Shown here: positions 1 to 11,479 of the stretch, one piece after another
Layout: each line of letters starts with the position of its first letter
Numbering within the stretch: the first letter of the stretch is position 1
Assembly (NCBI GenBank): GCA_051453625.1
Contig: JBOZIK010000001.1
Coordinates: 156,813,441 to 156,877,440, forward strand
Direction: 5' to 3'
DNA length: 64,000 nucleotides
Origin: Welwitschia mirabilis
Taxonomy: Eukaryota > Gnetophyta > Gnetopsida > Welwitschiales
Notes under the pieces: model-generated
Told to the model about the DNA's origin: nothing
What the model saw: only the letters and a program-made list of their open reading frames with translations
The model's database searches: none
Position numbers and translations under genes: made by a program

Positions 1-1140
1 CCAAAGAAGCATGGGATATCTTAAAAACCGCTTATGAAGGAACAAATCTAGTAAAGCAGACTAAGGTTTAAATGCTAATTACCCAGTTTGAAAATCTAAA
101 GATGAAATACGATGAAGGTATAAATGATTTCTTTGAAAAGCTAATAGATATTATAAACTCTATGCATGAATTAGGTGAATCAATTGAAGAATCAAGAGTG
201 GTTCGTAAAGCCTTGAGATCTCTACCAAAAAGGTTTAAATCAAAAGTAACTACTATAGAGGAAAGTAAGAACCTAAACATCATGAAACTAGATGAACTCT
301 AAGGGAACCTTCACACTTTTGAGCTCAAATTTGGAAAGCAAAAAAAGAAGAGTATGGCATTATCTACTACACATGAAGTTCCTGAAATCAAGGATGGGTT
401 TGACCTAGAACCAAATAGTAATGATGAAGTGGCTCTTCTATCCAGAAGGTTTAGATGCTTCATGCAAAGACAACAAGGTGGAGGTCAGTCTAGGAGACCA
501 TCAAGAAGGAAAGAGAAAGGACGTCAAGAAATTTAATGTTATTCTTATAAAGGTTTTGATCACACATCAAATGTCTATCCTAACAACAGAAAAGATGACC
601 AAAAAAAAAAAAGCGAAATAAAGTCCTATCTACAACATGGGATGATGAAGAAAGTGTAAGTGAATAAAACTTAGATTCAGAACATGGTGATATCTCTCTT
701 ATGGTTATCATCAATGAAAAGGTATGTTTTACTTCTCACATTGATTTAGTCATTAGTGAAGATACACTTAATGATATTGAATTAAAATTATATTTGGAAT
801 GTCAAAATTTAGATTATAGAGTAAACTAACNNNNNNNNNNNNNNNNNNNNNNNNNNNNNNNNNNNNNNNNNNNNNNNNNNNNNNNNNNNNNNNNNNNNNN
901 NNNNNNNNNNNNNNNNNNNNNTAGAGTTAAGGATCAAGATTCTCGAAAATTGTTTCCTAGCTCATTCAATTCTTATCAATACTCGTATTTCAAACCTTTA
1001 TTTAAGACAGACTCCAAAAATTATTTAGCTAATATCACCTACCATTATTACAATAAAAAGGGTCATTCTAAGATCGACTGTATCTTTTGCAAAAGTTGGT
1101 TTTCTCACTCTATATTAGGATCTAAGTTTATTTTCTCCAA
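1..1140 (+). pseudogene. Element A gag (UBN2-type copia gag), broken
   Basis: Nucleocapsid/capsid gag of the copia element. The stretch 1-535 reads KEAWDILKTAYEG, then ITQFENLKMKYDEGINDF, then VVRKALRSLPKRF, which is the core of the UBN2 (gag-polypeptide of LTR copia-type) family. Two stops interrupt it, at about 69 and 301, both TAA where the family has Gln (CAA). After 535 the frame is lost. A degenerate zinc knuckle (YHYYNKKGHSKIDC, two Cys changed to Tyr) lies at about 1040-1080. A 91-base N gap (831-921) falls inside. The gag start is outside the window. Confidence 0.8.
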
Positions 1141-1219
1141 AAAGTCTCATCCTATTGCAATAAAAAATAAATGTCTGATGTGGATCTCAAAATCCATAAC
1201 TAAAAGCCTTTTGATTCAA

Positions 1220-2640
1220 ATGATTTTAAGAGCAACTAATCATTCTTATTAGTATCTCGATAGTGAGTGCTTGAGACATATAACAGGTGACAAATCAAAC
1301 TTCATTAGCTTCAAGGAATACACTGGAGAAGAAGTCACATTTGGGGATAATGGAAGAGCTTAAANNNNNNNNNNNNNNNNNNNNNNNNNNNNNNNNNNNN
1401 NNNNNNNNNNNNNNNNNNNNNNNNNNNNNNNNNNNNNNNNNNNNNNNNNNNNNNNNNNNNNNNNNNNNNNNNNNNNNNNNNNNNNNNNNNNNNNNNNNNN
1501 NNNNNNNNNNNNNNNNNNNNNNNNNNNNNNNNNNNNNNNNNNNNNNNNNNNNNNNNNNNNNNNNNNNNNNNNNNNNNNNNNNNNNNNNNNNNNNNNNNNN
1601 NNNNNNNNNNNNNNNNNNNNNNNNNNNNNNNNNNNNNNNNNNNNNNNNNNNNNNNNNNNNNNNNNNNNNNNNNNNNNNNNNNNNNNNNNNNNNNNNNNNN
1701 NNNNNNNNNNNNNNNNNNNNNNNNNNNNNNNNNNNNNNNNNACAAATCAAACTTCATTAGCTTCAAGGAATACAATGGAGAAGAAGTCACATTTGGGGAT
1801 AATGGAAGAGCTTAAATTATAGGAATTGGAAGCATCAATGGATGTAACTTACCAAATATTAACAATGTTTTATTTGTTAATGGATTGAAGAATAATTTAT
1901 TAAGCATTAGTTAGATTTGTAATAAATGTCATAAAGTCCTTTTCTATAAAAATAAATGTATTGTGAAACATGGCAAAGCTGATCAACCATTATTTGTAGC
2001 GAATAGATATGAGAATGTGTATTGTATAAATCAATCGAATAACTCTACATGTCTATCTTCTCATACTGAAGAAGATGTTATCTGGCATCAGCCTTTAGGT
2101 TACATTAGTTTTGATACTCTGAAAAAATTATATTATGATGAGATAGTTAAGGGTCTTCCTAAAATTTCTTTTTCTCTGAAAGGGCTATGTGAAGCTTGTC
2201 AAAAGGGAAAATAGACCAGAACATCTTATAAAAAGGNNNNNNNNNNTTAGTTAAAATTTACAAGAAGCTTCAAATGAAAAAGGATTATGTAATAAAGAAA
2301 ATACAAAGTGATCATAGTAAAGAGTTTGAAAATGAGAGATTCAAAATTTATTACAACTTAAATGGAATTGTCCATGAGTTTTCAGCCCCTAAAATCCTTA
2401 ACAAAATGGAATAGTTGAAAGAAAAAATCAAACCTTACTAGATATGGCTAGAGTAATTTTAAATGATAAAAACATTCCAAAATGATTTTGTACTGAAGCA
2501 GTGAACATAGTGTGTTATATGTCTAACAAAGTTTATTTGAGGCCTGAAACTTCTAAAACTCCTTATGAACTTTGAAAAGATAAGAAACCAAATATATCTT
2601 ACTTTAAAAATTTTGGGACTAAATGCTTCAATTTTGAGAG
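1220..2640 (+). pseudogene. Element A protease and integrase, broken
   Basis: The aspartic protease is seen at 1250-1364 as YLDSECLRHITGDKS, where the family has D-S-G; here Gly is changed to Glu. The sequence then repeats across the N gap 1365-1741. From 1817 it continues to the GAG-pre-integrase domain (WHQPLGYISFDTLKKL at about 2083, CEACQKGK at 2190-2210). Integrase pieces follow: KIQSDHSKEFENERF at about 2298 and NGIVERKNQTLLDMAR at about 2403. Stops at 1250, 1912, 2212, 2483 and 2573 all sit at family Trp or Gln positions. A 10-base N gap (2237-2246) hides part of the integrase core. Not functional. Confidence 0.8.
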
Positions 2641-2989
2641 ATAGAGAGGAATTAGCAAAATTTGATGCTAAATAAGATGAGGAAATATTTTTAAGATACT
2701 CTCAATTTAGTATAACCTATAGAGTTTTTAACAAAAGAACTCTTCATATAGAAGAATCAATTAATGTAAAAATACATGATTTCTCAAATACTTCGAATTT
2801 CATTAACCTTGACAAAGATCCTATTCCCTCTTGTTCTATTAATCAAATGGATGAAAACTTAAGATATAAAGCAACTCTAGAAATTAAGAAACTCAAGGAT
2901 CATCCTTTGGATTCTATTATTGGAAATGTTCAACAAGGTATAATTACCAAAAATTCTCTTAAGAACTTTAGTGCTCATGTCTCTATTTT

Positions 2990-4443
2990 ATCTTAAATCA
3001 AATCTAAATCTTTTGAAGAGGTTGAATCTGATCCAAATTGGATTAATGCCATGCAAGAGGAAATTGAACAATTCATTAGAAATAAGGTTTAGACACTTGT
3101 TCCAAAATCAACAAGAAAAAATATCATAGGCACAAAGTGGATTTTCAGAAATAGAGTAAATGAGAATAATGAAATTATAAATAATAAAGCTAGATTAGTG
3201 GCTTAAGGGTATTCCCAAATAAAAGGAGTAGATTGTGAAGATATGTTTACTTCAGTTACTAGATTGGAATCAATTAGGATGTTTCTAGCTTTTGCCTATT
3301 TCAAGAAAATGAAAGTCTTTCAAATGGATGTAAAAAGTGCATTTCTTAATGGNNNNNNNNNNNNNNNNNNNNNNNNNNNNNNNNNNNNNNNNNNNNNNNN
3401 NNNNNNNNNNNNNNNNNNNNNNNNNNNNNNNNNNNNNNNNNNNNNNNNNNNNNNNNNNNNNNNNNNNNNNNNNNNNNNNNNNNNNNNNNNNNNNNNNNNN
3501 NNNNNNNNNNNNNNNNNNNNNNNNNNNNNNNNNNNNNNNNNNNNNNNNNNNNNNNNNNNNNNNNNNNNNNNNNNNNNNNNNNNNNNNNNNNNNNNNNNNN
3601 NNNNNNNNNNNNNNNNNNNNNNNNNNNNNNNNNNNNNNNNNNNNNNNNNNNNNNNNNNNNNNNNNNNNNNNNNNNTTAAAGTTGTAAATATGTTTTTGGA
3701 TTTACAAATTCAGCAACACAAACAGAAAATATTTATTAATCAAAAGAAATACTCTTTAGATTTAATAAAAAAGTTCAAACTAGAAAATGCAAAGTGTATG
3801 GACTCTCTAATGGCCACAAATGTTAAACTTTCTTTAGATGAACATGGAAAGGATGTGGATCAAAAGTATATCATAGTATTATTAGAAGTGTATTATATCT
3901 AATGGCTAGTCACCCCGATATAGCCTTTAGTATTGGTTTGTATGCCAGGTATCAAAGAAAACATAAGGAATGACATCTTACAGCTACAAAGAGAATACTT
4001 TGCTATGTGAAAAGTACTCTAAATTTTGGTTTATGGTTTTCAAATGATACTTCTTTAAGGTTAACATGATATAGCAATGTGGATTAGGCTGGATAAAAAT
4101 AGGATCATAAGAGTACAAGTGGTGAATGCTTTTTCTTTGGAAATTGTCTCACAGCCTAGTATAGCAAGAAACAATGCTCTATATCTCTTTCTATTATAAA
4201 AACTGAGTACATAGCCACTGGAGCATGTTGCACTCAGATCTTATGAATGAAAGAGAACTTAAAGAACTATGGACTGAATATTATAGAAGCACCAATCCTT
4301 TGTGAGAACTCAAGTGCAATTCAAATAGCTCACAATCCAGTTCAACACACTTGTATCAAACACATCAATATCAAGTATCATTTTATCTGCAAATTAGTAG
4401 AAAAGAAAATAATATCTTTAGAGTATATATGTATAGAAGATTA
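2990..4443 (+). pseudogene. Element A reverse transcriptase (RVT_2) and RNase H, broken
   Basis: The RT begins near 3015 with DPNWINAMQEEIEQF, then GTKWIFRNRVNENNEI (about 3130) and VFQMDVKSAFLNG (3318-3352), the classic copia RVT_2 block. A 323-base N gap (3353-3675) removes the catalytic YVDD region. It resumes with MFLDLQIQQHKQKIFINQ and SLDLIKKFKLENAKCMDS. RNase H follows: HPDIAFSIGLYARYQ (about 3910), the KSTSGECFFFG block (about 4105), KTEYIATGACC (about 4199) and HINIKYHFICKLVEKK (about 4360). Stops at 3090, 3204, 3971, 4067, 4085, 4157 and 4243 lie at expected Trp or Gln codons. Dead copy. Confidence 0.85.
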
Positions 4444-4610
4444 AGTGGTCGATATTTTTATGAAACCTTTATCTTTGGATCATTTTTCAACCTTTTGCTA
4501 TTTTTTGGGTATCAAGTCCAAAAAGGACTTGCCTCACCCAGCCTTATCTTAATAATAAAATTTAGTGGAACAGTTCAAATCTTTACTTTTTATATATATT
4601 TGAACCCTAG

Positions 4611-4810
4611 TTGACCTCTTTTCTAAGTAGGATGACCACTTTTCTCTTAGATTTCATACTATTAAATTTTCCTTTTACTGGGTTGACCATATGTTCAATT
4701 GGGTTGATCGGTTTAGTCCCAATTTTTCCTGTAAAATCCTGTAGTAACTGGGTCGACCACTCAATTCGTTGGGTCAACTGACTATTTAATTGGTCACCCG
4801 CGTTTAAGGT
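4611..4810 (+). repeat. Element A post-pol spacer with GTTGACC/GTCGACC motif cluster
   Basis: Non-coding spacer between RNase H and the third ORF. It carries repeated forms of GG(G)T(T/C)GACCA: GTTGACCTC (4611), GATGACCAC, GGGTTGACCAT (about 4680), GGGTTGATCGG (about 4700), GGGTCGACCAC (about 4749), GGGTCAACTGAC and GGTCACCCG (about 4791). The same motif is abundant in this element's own LTR (6150-6650). Function unknown. Confidence 0.6.
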
Positions 4811-4936
4811 GATGCACCATGGATTTTTAAAATCTGCCTGCCCTTTGTATTTTTCTTATCTTTTTTGCACCTCTTCTATCATTTTTTGAGCTTTTGGGGG
4901 ACCCTTTTTCACTTTTTCCACATGCTTTCTCTCAGA

Positions 4937-5629
4937 TCAACCTTCATTACTATAGTCTTTGGCCAAGAAATATGCATTACTATAAATCTGATAGCTTCTG
5001 TCACTGGCCTTCCAAGAGGGAACTGGGGTGAGTACTAGCACATGGCTGAGTCGTTTGAAGAGAAGGATGTAGCCACTCACCATGTATGTGGCACATACAT
5101 CACTTGGAAGAAGATCCTTAAAGCTTTCCATCTTCTTTCAAGATTTTATCTTCTGTATCTAATTATGTCTTACAACTTTTTTCTAGTTGTTGGGCACAGA
5201 GATGAGCTCTCAAACTATCAGGTCTTTCTCCTTTATGCACTAGATTGAATAAGAGATATAGATGCTCCTAGCATAATGCTCAAACATATGGCTAATCAGC
5301 TTTAGCTACACAAATGGTATGCCCTGCGTTATCCTTTCCTCATTACTCAGATTTGTCATTACTTCAACATTCCTCATCTCGCCAGGAAAGATATCTAAAA
5401 GCCAATGGGGTCTATTGATCATGCCACGTTATCCAGGATGCACATTTTTTAGGAACTAGTCACTCCTTCTAGGCCTAAGGTTAAGGGCTCTCAGACCCTG
5501 GAGATCCTTCATCTTCTACATCAGATCGATTCACGGACTTGTCACATCAAGGAGGCACTGATTGAATGTGGTACTCTAGTTGCTGATACCTCTCAGAGTG
5601 AGGGTGCTCAGTCTTTTGAATTCTCCTAG
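4937..5629 (+). pseudogene. Element A third ORF downstream of pol (env position), broken
   Basis: A coding remnant lies between RNase H and the polypurine tract, where Sireviruses may carry an extra ORF. Readable pieces are ITGLPRGNWGEY (about 5000), MAESFEEKDVATHHVCGT (5042), a hydrophobic stretch (5130-5190), HRDELSNYQVFLLYALD (5210-5247), APSIMLKHMANQL (about 5266), YALRYPFLITQICHYFNI (about 5320), and a Ser/Glu-rich end stopping at 5627-5629. It resembles the 'putative plant transposon protein' domain found in many plant retrotransposon ORFs, and the matching ORF of element C sits in the same place. Stops at about 5246 and 5305 interrupt it. Role unknown; calling it an envelope would be unsupported. 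Confidence 0.55.
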
Positions 5630-5698
5630 TCCAATTGAGTCTAGTTATGTATTTTTATGTCTTTAGTCTATAGCTATCCTCCCTATTCTTGATTTCAT

Positions 5699-5713
5699 CA
5701 AAAAGGGGGAGAA
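5699..5713 (+). promoter_or_regulatory. Element A inner polypurine tract
   Basis: CAAAAAGGGGGAGAA, 70 bases after the third-ORF stop and about 230 bases before the outer tract. In function a polypurine tract primes plus-strand DNA. Element C has a near-identical inner tract in the same place. Confidence 0.7.
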
Positions 5714-5931
5714 TAATTTATACTATTTTGTCACTTCTTTACATTGCAAATTAACAAAATGTAACTTTCACTATGTACTAAAACTTTTAAGTAATATAAA
5801 GAAAATTATATTTGTGCAAATTCCTTTTGATCTTTTCTAACACAAAACTTGTTTAAATTTAATCACTTCAAAGATAAATGAGTTAGGAGAAAAGTCCATA
5901 TGTCAAATTATTATTTTTCCATAATTAATGA

Positions 5932-5944
5932 CAAAGGGGAAGTT
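5932..5944 (+). promoter_or_regulatory. Element A outer polypurine tract at the LTR border
   Basis: AAAGGGGAAGTTT directly precedes the TGTTAAGAACG start of the 3' LTR. This is the expected plus-strand primer position. Confidence 0.75.
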
Positions 5945-6149
5945 TGTTAAGAACGCATTGTCATTAGTTAATTTAACGAGTTTGTGTAGTTAGTCCTTTG
6001 TGCAGGTATTTCCTAGCACCGAGAGACTGACTTAAAATATTGGATGATCAACTGTTAAAAAACTGTGATACTGCTTCAGGATCGGGTGAATACACATGTG
6101 AAACTGGGCAACCAAAATGATACAACATAAATAAGACTAGTTCAAACAT

Positions 6150-6350
6150 GGGTGACCGACCATATTCATATGGGTAAGTGCATCACATGCAGTAAAATCC
6201 AACCTGATAGCAAGACGAGTGACTGACCAGATTCTTATGGGTGACTTCACAGTAAAATCCAACCTAATAGTAGGACAGGTGACCAACCAGATTCTTATGG
6301 GCGACTGCATCTCACACAGTAAGAATCTATCTGATAGCATTCTGGGCGAC
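6150..6350 (+). repeat. Three-unit tandem repeat in element A LTR U3
   Basis: Units start at about 6150, 6217 and 6277. Each holds GTGAC(C/T)(G/A)ACCA, then ATTC(T/A)TATGGG and a CAGTAAAATCCAACCT segment; lengths are 60-72 bases. The units sit upstream of the TATA box, an enhancer-like position. Confidence 0.75.
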
Positions 6351-6767
6351 TGACAATTTTGTGACAGGCAATTGCATAACAATTAGTGGAACTAATTCTG
6401 GTGATTGCAAGATAAACCAAATAAACATGATAACAGGCAACCACATTTTGCCTAGAATCTTCCCTCATAAGGTTGACCAAATAAGAGTGGTCAAGGTGAC
6501 CCAGTTAAGATCAACCGCTTATTAAAATAAGGGCAACTAAACTTGCTCCTTTTCTATACTGAAATCTACGATAAGCAAAGGTGACCAAATGATAGAATAA
6601 GGGTGACCACAAATGCAGGTGACTAAAGTCTTATGTAAGGTTGATCATATGATAGAAAAATTTAACTATTATAAATGTAATGATTTATTAGAAAAAATGC
6701 AACAATTCCTTAAAAACCGTAACAGTTTATTCCTTCCTGTGAAAATGACTACCTTGTATGTCTTCAG

Positions 6768-6774
6768 TATAAAA
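6768..6774 (+). promoter_or_regulatory. TATA box of element A LTR
   Basis: TATAAAA in the middle of the LTR, followed by a pyrimidine-rich CTCTCCTC stretch typical of a plant transcription start. Assigned by position only. Confidence 0.55.
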
Positions 6775-7385
6775 TCTCTCCTCTAATTAATAGAGGATAC
6801 ACACTAACTTGTAAAATCTAAGATTGATAAGAACTATTATACTTTCTTGTAGTACATCTAAATAATGTTCAAGTTTAGATTTTTATTGTACTTATATCAT
6901 TGTACCTTCTTGAGAAGANNNNNNNNNNNNNNNNNNNNNNNNNNNNNNNNNNNNNNNNNNNNNNNNNNNNNNNNNNNNNNNNNNNNNNNNNNNNNNNNNN
7001 NNNNNNNNNNNNNNNNNNCAAGTTCATATTTTTGTTGTACTTATATCATTGTACCTTCTTGAGAAGAAGAGATTGCTGCACCTTAGAGAAGACATCTGTG
7101 CATTAGTGCATCCTTCTTTCTATCATTCATTTATGGTTGTGGATAAGCCTCAAAATCCTCATTGGTTGTGAAAGATTATTTGGTGAGCTTGAAAACCATT
7201 TTTATAAGTAGATATATGCCAACTAGGACAAGGAGTTTATGAAGCTGAAGAGTGGTATTTATCCACCATTAAATACCTTGTTTTCATATTCCTTTATATT
7301 TATCATATTTGCATGTCATGAAGAATAAAGAAATAGATTTTAAAAGACCTATTCATCCCCCTCTAGAATCTATCCTTGACTTTCA

Positions 7386-8735
7386 CAAATAGTTATGCAA
7401 AGAAAGATAAATCAAAAGTTAAAACATTATTGAGAAAACTTCTTAATCAGAAAAGTAAGAAGCGAACTACTCCTCTAATGAATCTAAATCACCTAACAAA
7501 TTGAACTCTAGTTAAGAATATAGTGAAATATTCTTATTTACCATAAAATAATGCCAAGAAATTGAGGCTTGAATCATGGTAAGATAATCACATGAGTAGT
7601 TGTAAAATCTCTATCTCACTTTGTCCATCATAGCCTAAATGGAAGCAAGGAACATAGGAAAGTTAATCCCTAAGGACCATTAAACATTTATGAACTACTA
7701 ATAAAACTATAATCATAAAGATTCATTAAAAATAATAAATACTTGGCATGAAAGTAGTTTTATTTAAGTAATAGAATTATAATATAAATTGCAATTTGAA
7801 ATTAAAAAGAAAACTATAATTATATTAATCATAAGAAAATGTCTTACATTCAAGAAAGAGGCTACATTTGGTACAAACTTATCAAGTTATCCTTGAGGCT
7901 ATCCTACTTATAAAGGAAGATTAGAAAAACATGATGAATATGACTTTACTTCAAGGTATTAAAGATTTCATCCTTAATAATTAACTAAAACAAGGGACTC
8001 TTAGCCCTTTTTATAGATAAAGCTATGGTTGGCCTAGGTGAGGTACTTTGGCTGATAGTAATAAGTGAGGTTCATAAGATTCTATCTTATAACATGAGGT
8101 GGAATCTTTATCTTCTTGTATGATATATGATGGTTAATATTCCTCATCTTATAGCACTTAGTAAGTTGGTTGGAATCTTCATCTTATATTACTTTTTGTG
8201 GACTATTATGAAGAGTCCAACATATATTATTTGGAACAAGATTTCTCCACTAATCAATTCCACTAATAATTATCTATAGTGCTACTATTGCATGCTACTA
8301 TCACATGTCATTATCAGTTTACTACTATGTCATTATCATGTGTCTATCATGTCACTACCACATGTCTCTAATGCCACTTTGATCACAACTAAACTAGATG
8401 TAGTAAATAACTAAGCCCATAGTTGTAAACTAAGTGGAATGCCATGGTGAGTTTAGTAGGCTAGTTTGGAGATGATCTATTCCTAGAGATAGGTTTCACT
8501 ATATAAGTCCTCAATGTCACTAGCATTTTCTACAAGAGTGCTCTTATCTTTTGCATCATGCTTCAATATCTAGTTAAGTACCTAAATTTATCATGAAAAA
8601 ATGCATAAATTTATAATTGAAATTAAAACTAATAGAAACATAATTTTATGATAAAATGATTAATTCAATATCTTTCCTAAGTTAAATTAGCCTAAAACAC
8701 TTAATCTAAATGTTAATTTTTTACATGTTATCACA
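7386..8735 (-). repeat. Gypsy G 3' LTR (left copy), outer ~90 bases missing
   Basis: Aligns through its length with 33837-35198; for example, TTAGCCCTTTTTATAGAT occurs in both. The LTR start on the minus strand (TGTGATAACATG) is at 8735, next to a short polypurine tract. The left end is cut exactly where element A's LTR ends, so about 90 bases present in the right copy (33747-33836) are absent here. A TATA box (CTATAAAAAGGG, minus) lies at about 8006-8017. Confidence 0.8.
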
Positions 8736-8746
8736 TCCCTCAATTA
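8736..8746 (-). promoter_or_regulatory. Gypsy G polypurine tract
   Basis: On the minus strand AATTGAGGGA abuts the LTR start TGTGATAACATG. Short and partly decayed; assigned by position. Confidence 0.5.
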
Positions 8747-10180
8747 AAATTTGCTGGACCCTTAGTAAAAAGAAAGATAAAAGATGACTAGTATGGAAAA
8801 ATTGTAAGTAAAGTATTCAAGTAATTTGAAAAATAATTTTAGCTAAATTTTCAAAAACTAAGGCATCAAAATTAGCAATTTCTTTAGAAATGTGGATATG
8901 ATACCCCCAAACAAAATCAAAGCTTATCCTCAAAGTTTTAAAGATAGAAAAAATTAAAAAAAAATTTGAGAACAAATCATGCTATCATTAAAGAAAAATC
9001 TCTTTAATACATGTATTTTTATTTTAATAAAAAATACAAAGCAATGCAACCTATGCTATGATGCTAATAAAAACTATCTAATGAGAAGTCACACTTTTTG
9101 TCTTCCAATAGTTTAAGCTTAATTTTCCAAGATAAACATAAAGCAAAAGATGAGTTCATGATAAAAAAAATATATGCCTCATAATGCTTATCTCTCATAG
9201 AGTGGGGATAAGATTAAAATGGGGAAATGAAGAATGGCAATGAATGGAATAAACATGAAATGAAAATGGTGATGTAAATGAGTATGAAATGAAACTCAAC
9301 CATGCAACTTATGAATAGAGAAGAGAACTCACCTAAGCTAATGGATTTTTTATTGAAATTCTTTATATTTTTAACTTTATTTTATGGATTAAAATATTAT
9401 TCAAGTAAAGTATCAACTAAATAAACTTATAAAATCCAAGAGTTAGTGAACAAATCCAAAGTAAAACTATTAAAGAAAATAAAGCACAAAGAGTCTTCAA
9501 TTCCTATTTTAATGTTTCATTTCTATAATTAAGAGTAATTCTATTTCAAGTATTTTAGTCTCACTAAGCATCTAGTATTATGAAATTTCTCTTTTAATAG
9601 AGTTATGCATGTTATTCATGATGTAATTAGTTTTACATTACCAACAAGCATCAATAGCCCTGATGTAGTTGAACATATTATAAATAGATCATTAAAGCTA
9701 CATTACTAGTAAGAATTTATAGCTTTAATGTAGTTGACTAAACTTAGAAACATTGATAAAATATAAAATGTTCTTTTGGATAAGAGATATTTTTTTATTC
9801 TGAGTTTACTTTTCATATATATTTTTTATATGCAGATGAGGGGTAGTCATTAGTTCATTAGCCTAATTAAGAAATAATTTTATTCTTGTAAATACTTGAA
9901 AAATGAAAAGTACATCTTGAAGGTAGATCGCATCTTTTCATTCATTCCTATCCCTTCTAGAATTAAAAACCTCAAGTAAATGTAACTTTATAACTCAAAA
10001 TAAGTATCACTTTCTCTCAAAGATCATAAGCACACATGATCTCAACTCATACTTAGGATGACAAAAAGATCACATATTGGTATATTAAATGTTACAGCCC
10101 ATTAACTATGGTTAGCAAGTCTCACAAAATCATGATGGGAGGGGTAGATGAAAATGCTTAATGATGGTGAATTTTGGGTT
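8747..10180 (-). other. Gypsy G post-integrase non-coding region
   Basis: About 1.4 kb between the integrase end and the polypurine tract, very AT-rich, with no readable ORF on either strand. Athila elements can carry an env-like ORF here; none is recognisable. A short near-duplicate around TGATGTAGTTGA / TAATGTAGTTGA lies at 9660-9735. Confidence 0.5.
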
Positions 10181-11165
10181 TTTCAATGAGAAACATACCA
10201 TTTAGAAACACCTATTTCACTATGTAAGGATCTTTTCACTTAAAAACTAGTTTTCCTAGAAATGAATGCAACCTTGAATTATAAATAAAAACTAGTTATT
10301 CCTTCTAAAATATTTTTCTAAGGATGTTTTAATCATGTAGTTTTTTCATCCTTTTCTTATTAAGTTTTAAGTTCTTATATGTATTATTTCTAATTTAATC
10401 TAAATCATAAAGGTGGTAACTTACTATTTTCTACTACTTCAAGATCCAAATTCATATTCTTAATTACCTAATAAGCCATATGTTCTAGTTCCATGAGAAG
10501 ATGATTGGATTTTCCATAGATTAATGTAAAAATTCTTAAGGGTGTCTTATAAGCTATCTTATAATACTACAAAATGTCATTGAACTTACAAGATCAATAT
10601 TTCCTAGTTGATCTCACTACTTTTTATAATATCTTTTTTATTTCTCTATCAGTGATGTTAACTTGTTCGCTAGTCTGGAGATGGGGTGTTGTAATCTTAC
10701 AAGTAACCCCATGTTTAGCTAAGAGTTTATTAATTATCTTAGTGCAAAAATGGGCACCTCCATTATTAATTAAGATCCTAGAATAACTAAATCTCATTAA
10801 CATATTTTTATTAAAAAAACTTTACTATAGTTTAAGTGTTATTAATTTTGCAAGCGTAAGATCCTACCCACTTAGTAATGTAATCAATGGACATGATGAT
10901 CTATTGATGTTCATTTGAATGGGTATAAGAGTCTTGGAAATTAAAACCCATACATTGAGAGGTTAAACTATAAGGATGGGATTCAAAGGCATCATGTGCC
11001 TTCTTGTAAGGCAACCTACTTTTGACAATATTCTCATGATTTGCAATAAACATGCATTCTTAAAAATTAATAGCCAATAAAAGCTAGGTTGAATAATTTT
11101 AGTGGAAATTTTCCTAGTAGAGTAATGACCATTAAAAGCCTCAAAATGATAAATCTTAAAGTTAT
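10180..11165 (-). pseudogene. Gypsy G integrase, broken
   Basis: On the minus strand the zinc-binding half reads FEAFNGHYSTRKISTKIIQ then PSFYWLLIFKNA (about 11140-11040). The core entry MMPLNPILIV is at about 10995. Next comes the block where the family has W-G-I-D-F-M-G-P; here a one-base shift breaks it, and in the conserved frame the catalytic Asp codon reads Asn (G to A). Towards the C-terminus, AYKTPLRIFTLIYGKSNHLL (about 10540), MELEHMAY and KNMNLDLEV are clear. The end near 10190 matches the family tail. Several stops fall at Trp or Gln sites. Not functional. Confidence 0.8.
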
Positions 11166-11479
11166 AATAAATTTTAGTTTAAGGAATACATCTATGAATA
11201 ACTTAATTAGATTAATATTTAAACAGATGTGGGCTATCCCAAGAAGTACCTAACTTGACTTAGGAATTTCTTCCTATTGTTGAAGTTTCAATGAGAGAAA
11301 ATGATCTTAAAGAAAAATGATTTACAATATTGACAAAATAAGAAAACCCATAAAATAAAGAAAAGATGTTTGTTTAAAAATGTATTATTGATAAAAAGTA
11401 TTTCATGTAACTAACTTTGTGTTATACAAGAAAGATGATTAGATATAAAAATGTTGAAATCCTTATTATACTTGATCTC

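Larger units (their letters stand above)
1..7387 (+). mobile_element. Element A: Sirevirus-like Ty1/copia retrotransposon, 5' end outside window
   Basis: Domains occur in Ty1/copia order on the plus strand: gag (1-1140), protease (about 1250), GAG-pre-integrase and integrase (1742-2640), reverse transcriptase (2990-3900), RNase H (3900-4440), then a third ORF (4937-5629), two polypurine tracts and a 3' LTR. The third ORF, the repeated polypurine tracts and an LTR end reading CTATTCATCCCCCTCTAG fit the Sirevirus lineage; this assignment is inferred from family knowledge. All genes are broken by stops and frameshifts, so the copy is dead. The 5' LTR lies left of the window. The 3' LTR ends inside a gypsy LTR, so A appears to be inserted in the gypsy element at 7386-35198. 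Confidence 0.85.
5945..7387 (+). repeat. Element A 3' LTR
   Basis: Begins TGTTAAGAAC right after the polypurine tract and ends in CTATTCATCCCCCTCTAG...TTTCACA; the last base is 7385 or 7387. A TATA box (TATAAAA, 6768-6774) separates U3 from R. U3 holds a tandem repeat (6150-6350) and many GGTGACCA motifs. A 100-base N gap (6919-7018) is flanked by a 49-base duplication and may be spurious. The LTR runs directly into gypsy LTR sequence. Confidence 0.8.

Noticed and set aside
1287-1790. Open frames of about 150 codons on both strands
   Set aside because: They consist almost wholly of N translated as X; the flanks are the duplicated protease region of element A.
6150-6350. CRISPR-like array
   Set aside because: Units are a plain tandem repeat without unique spacers, inside a plant LTR.
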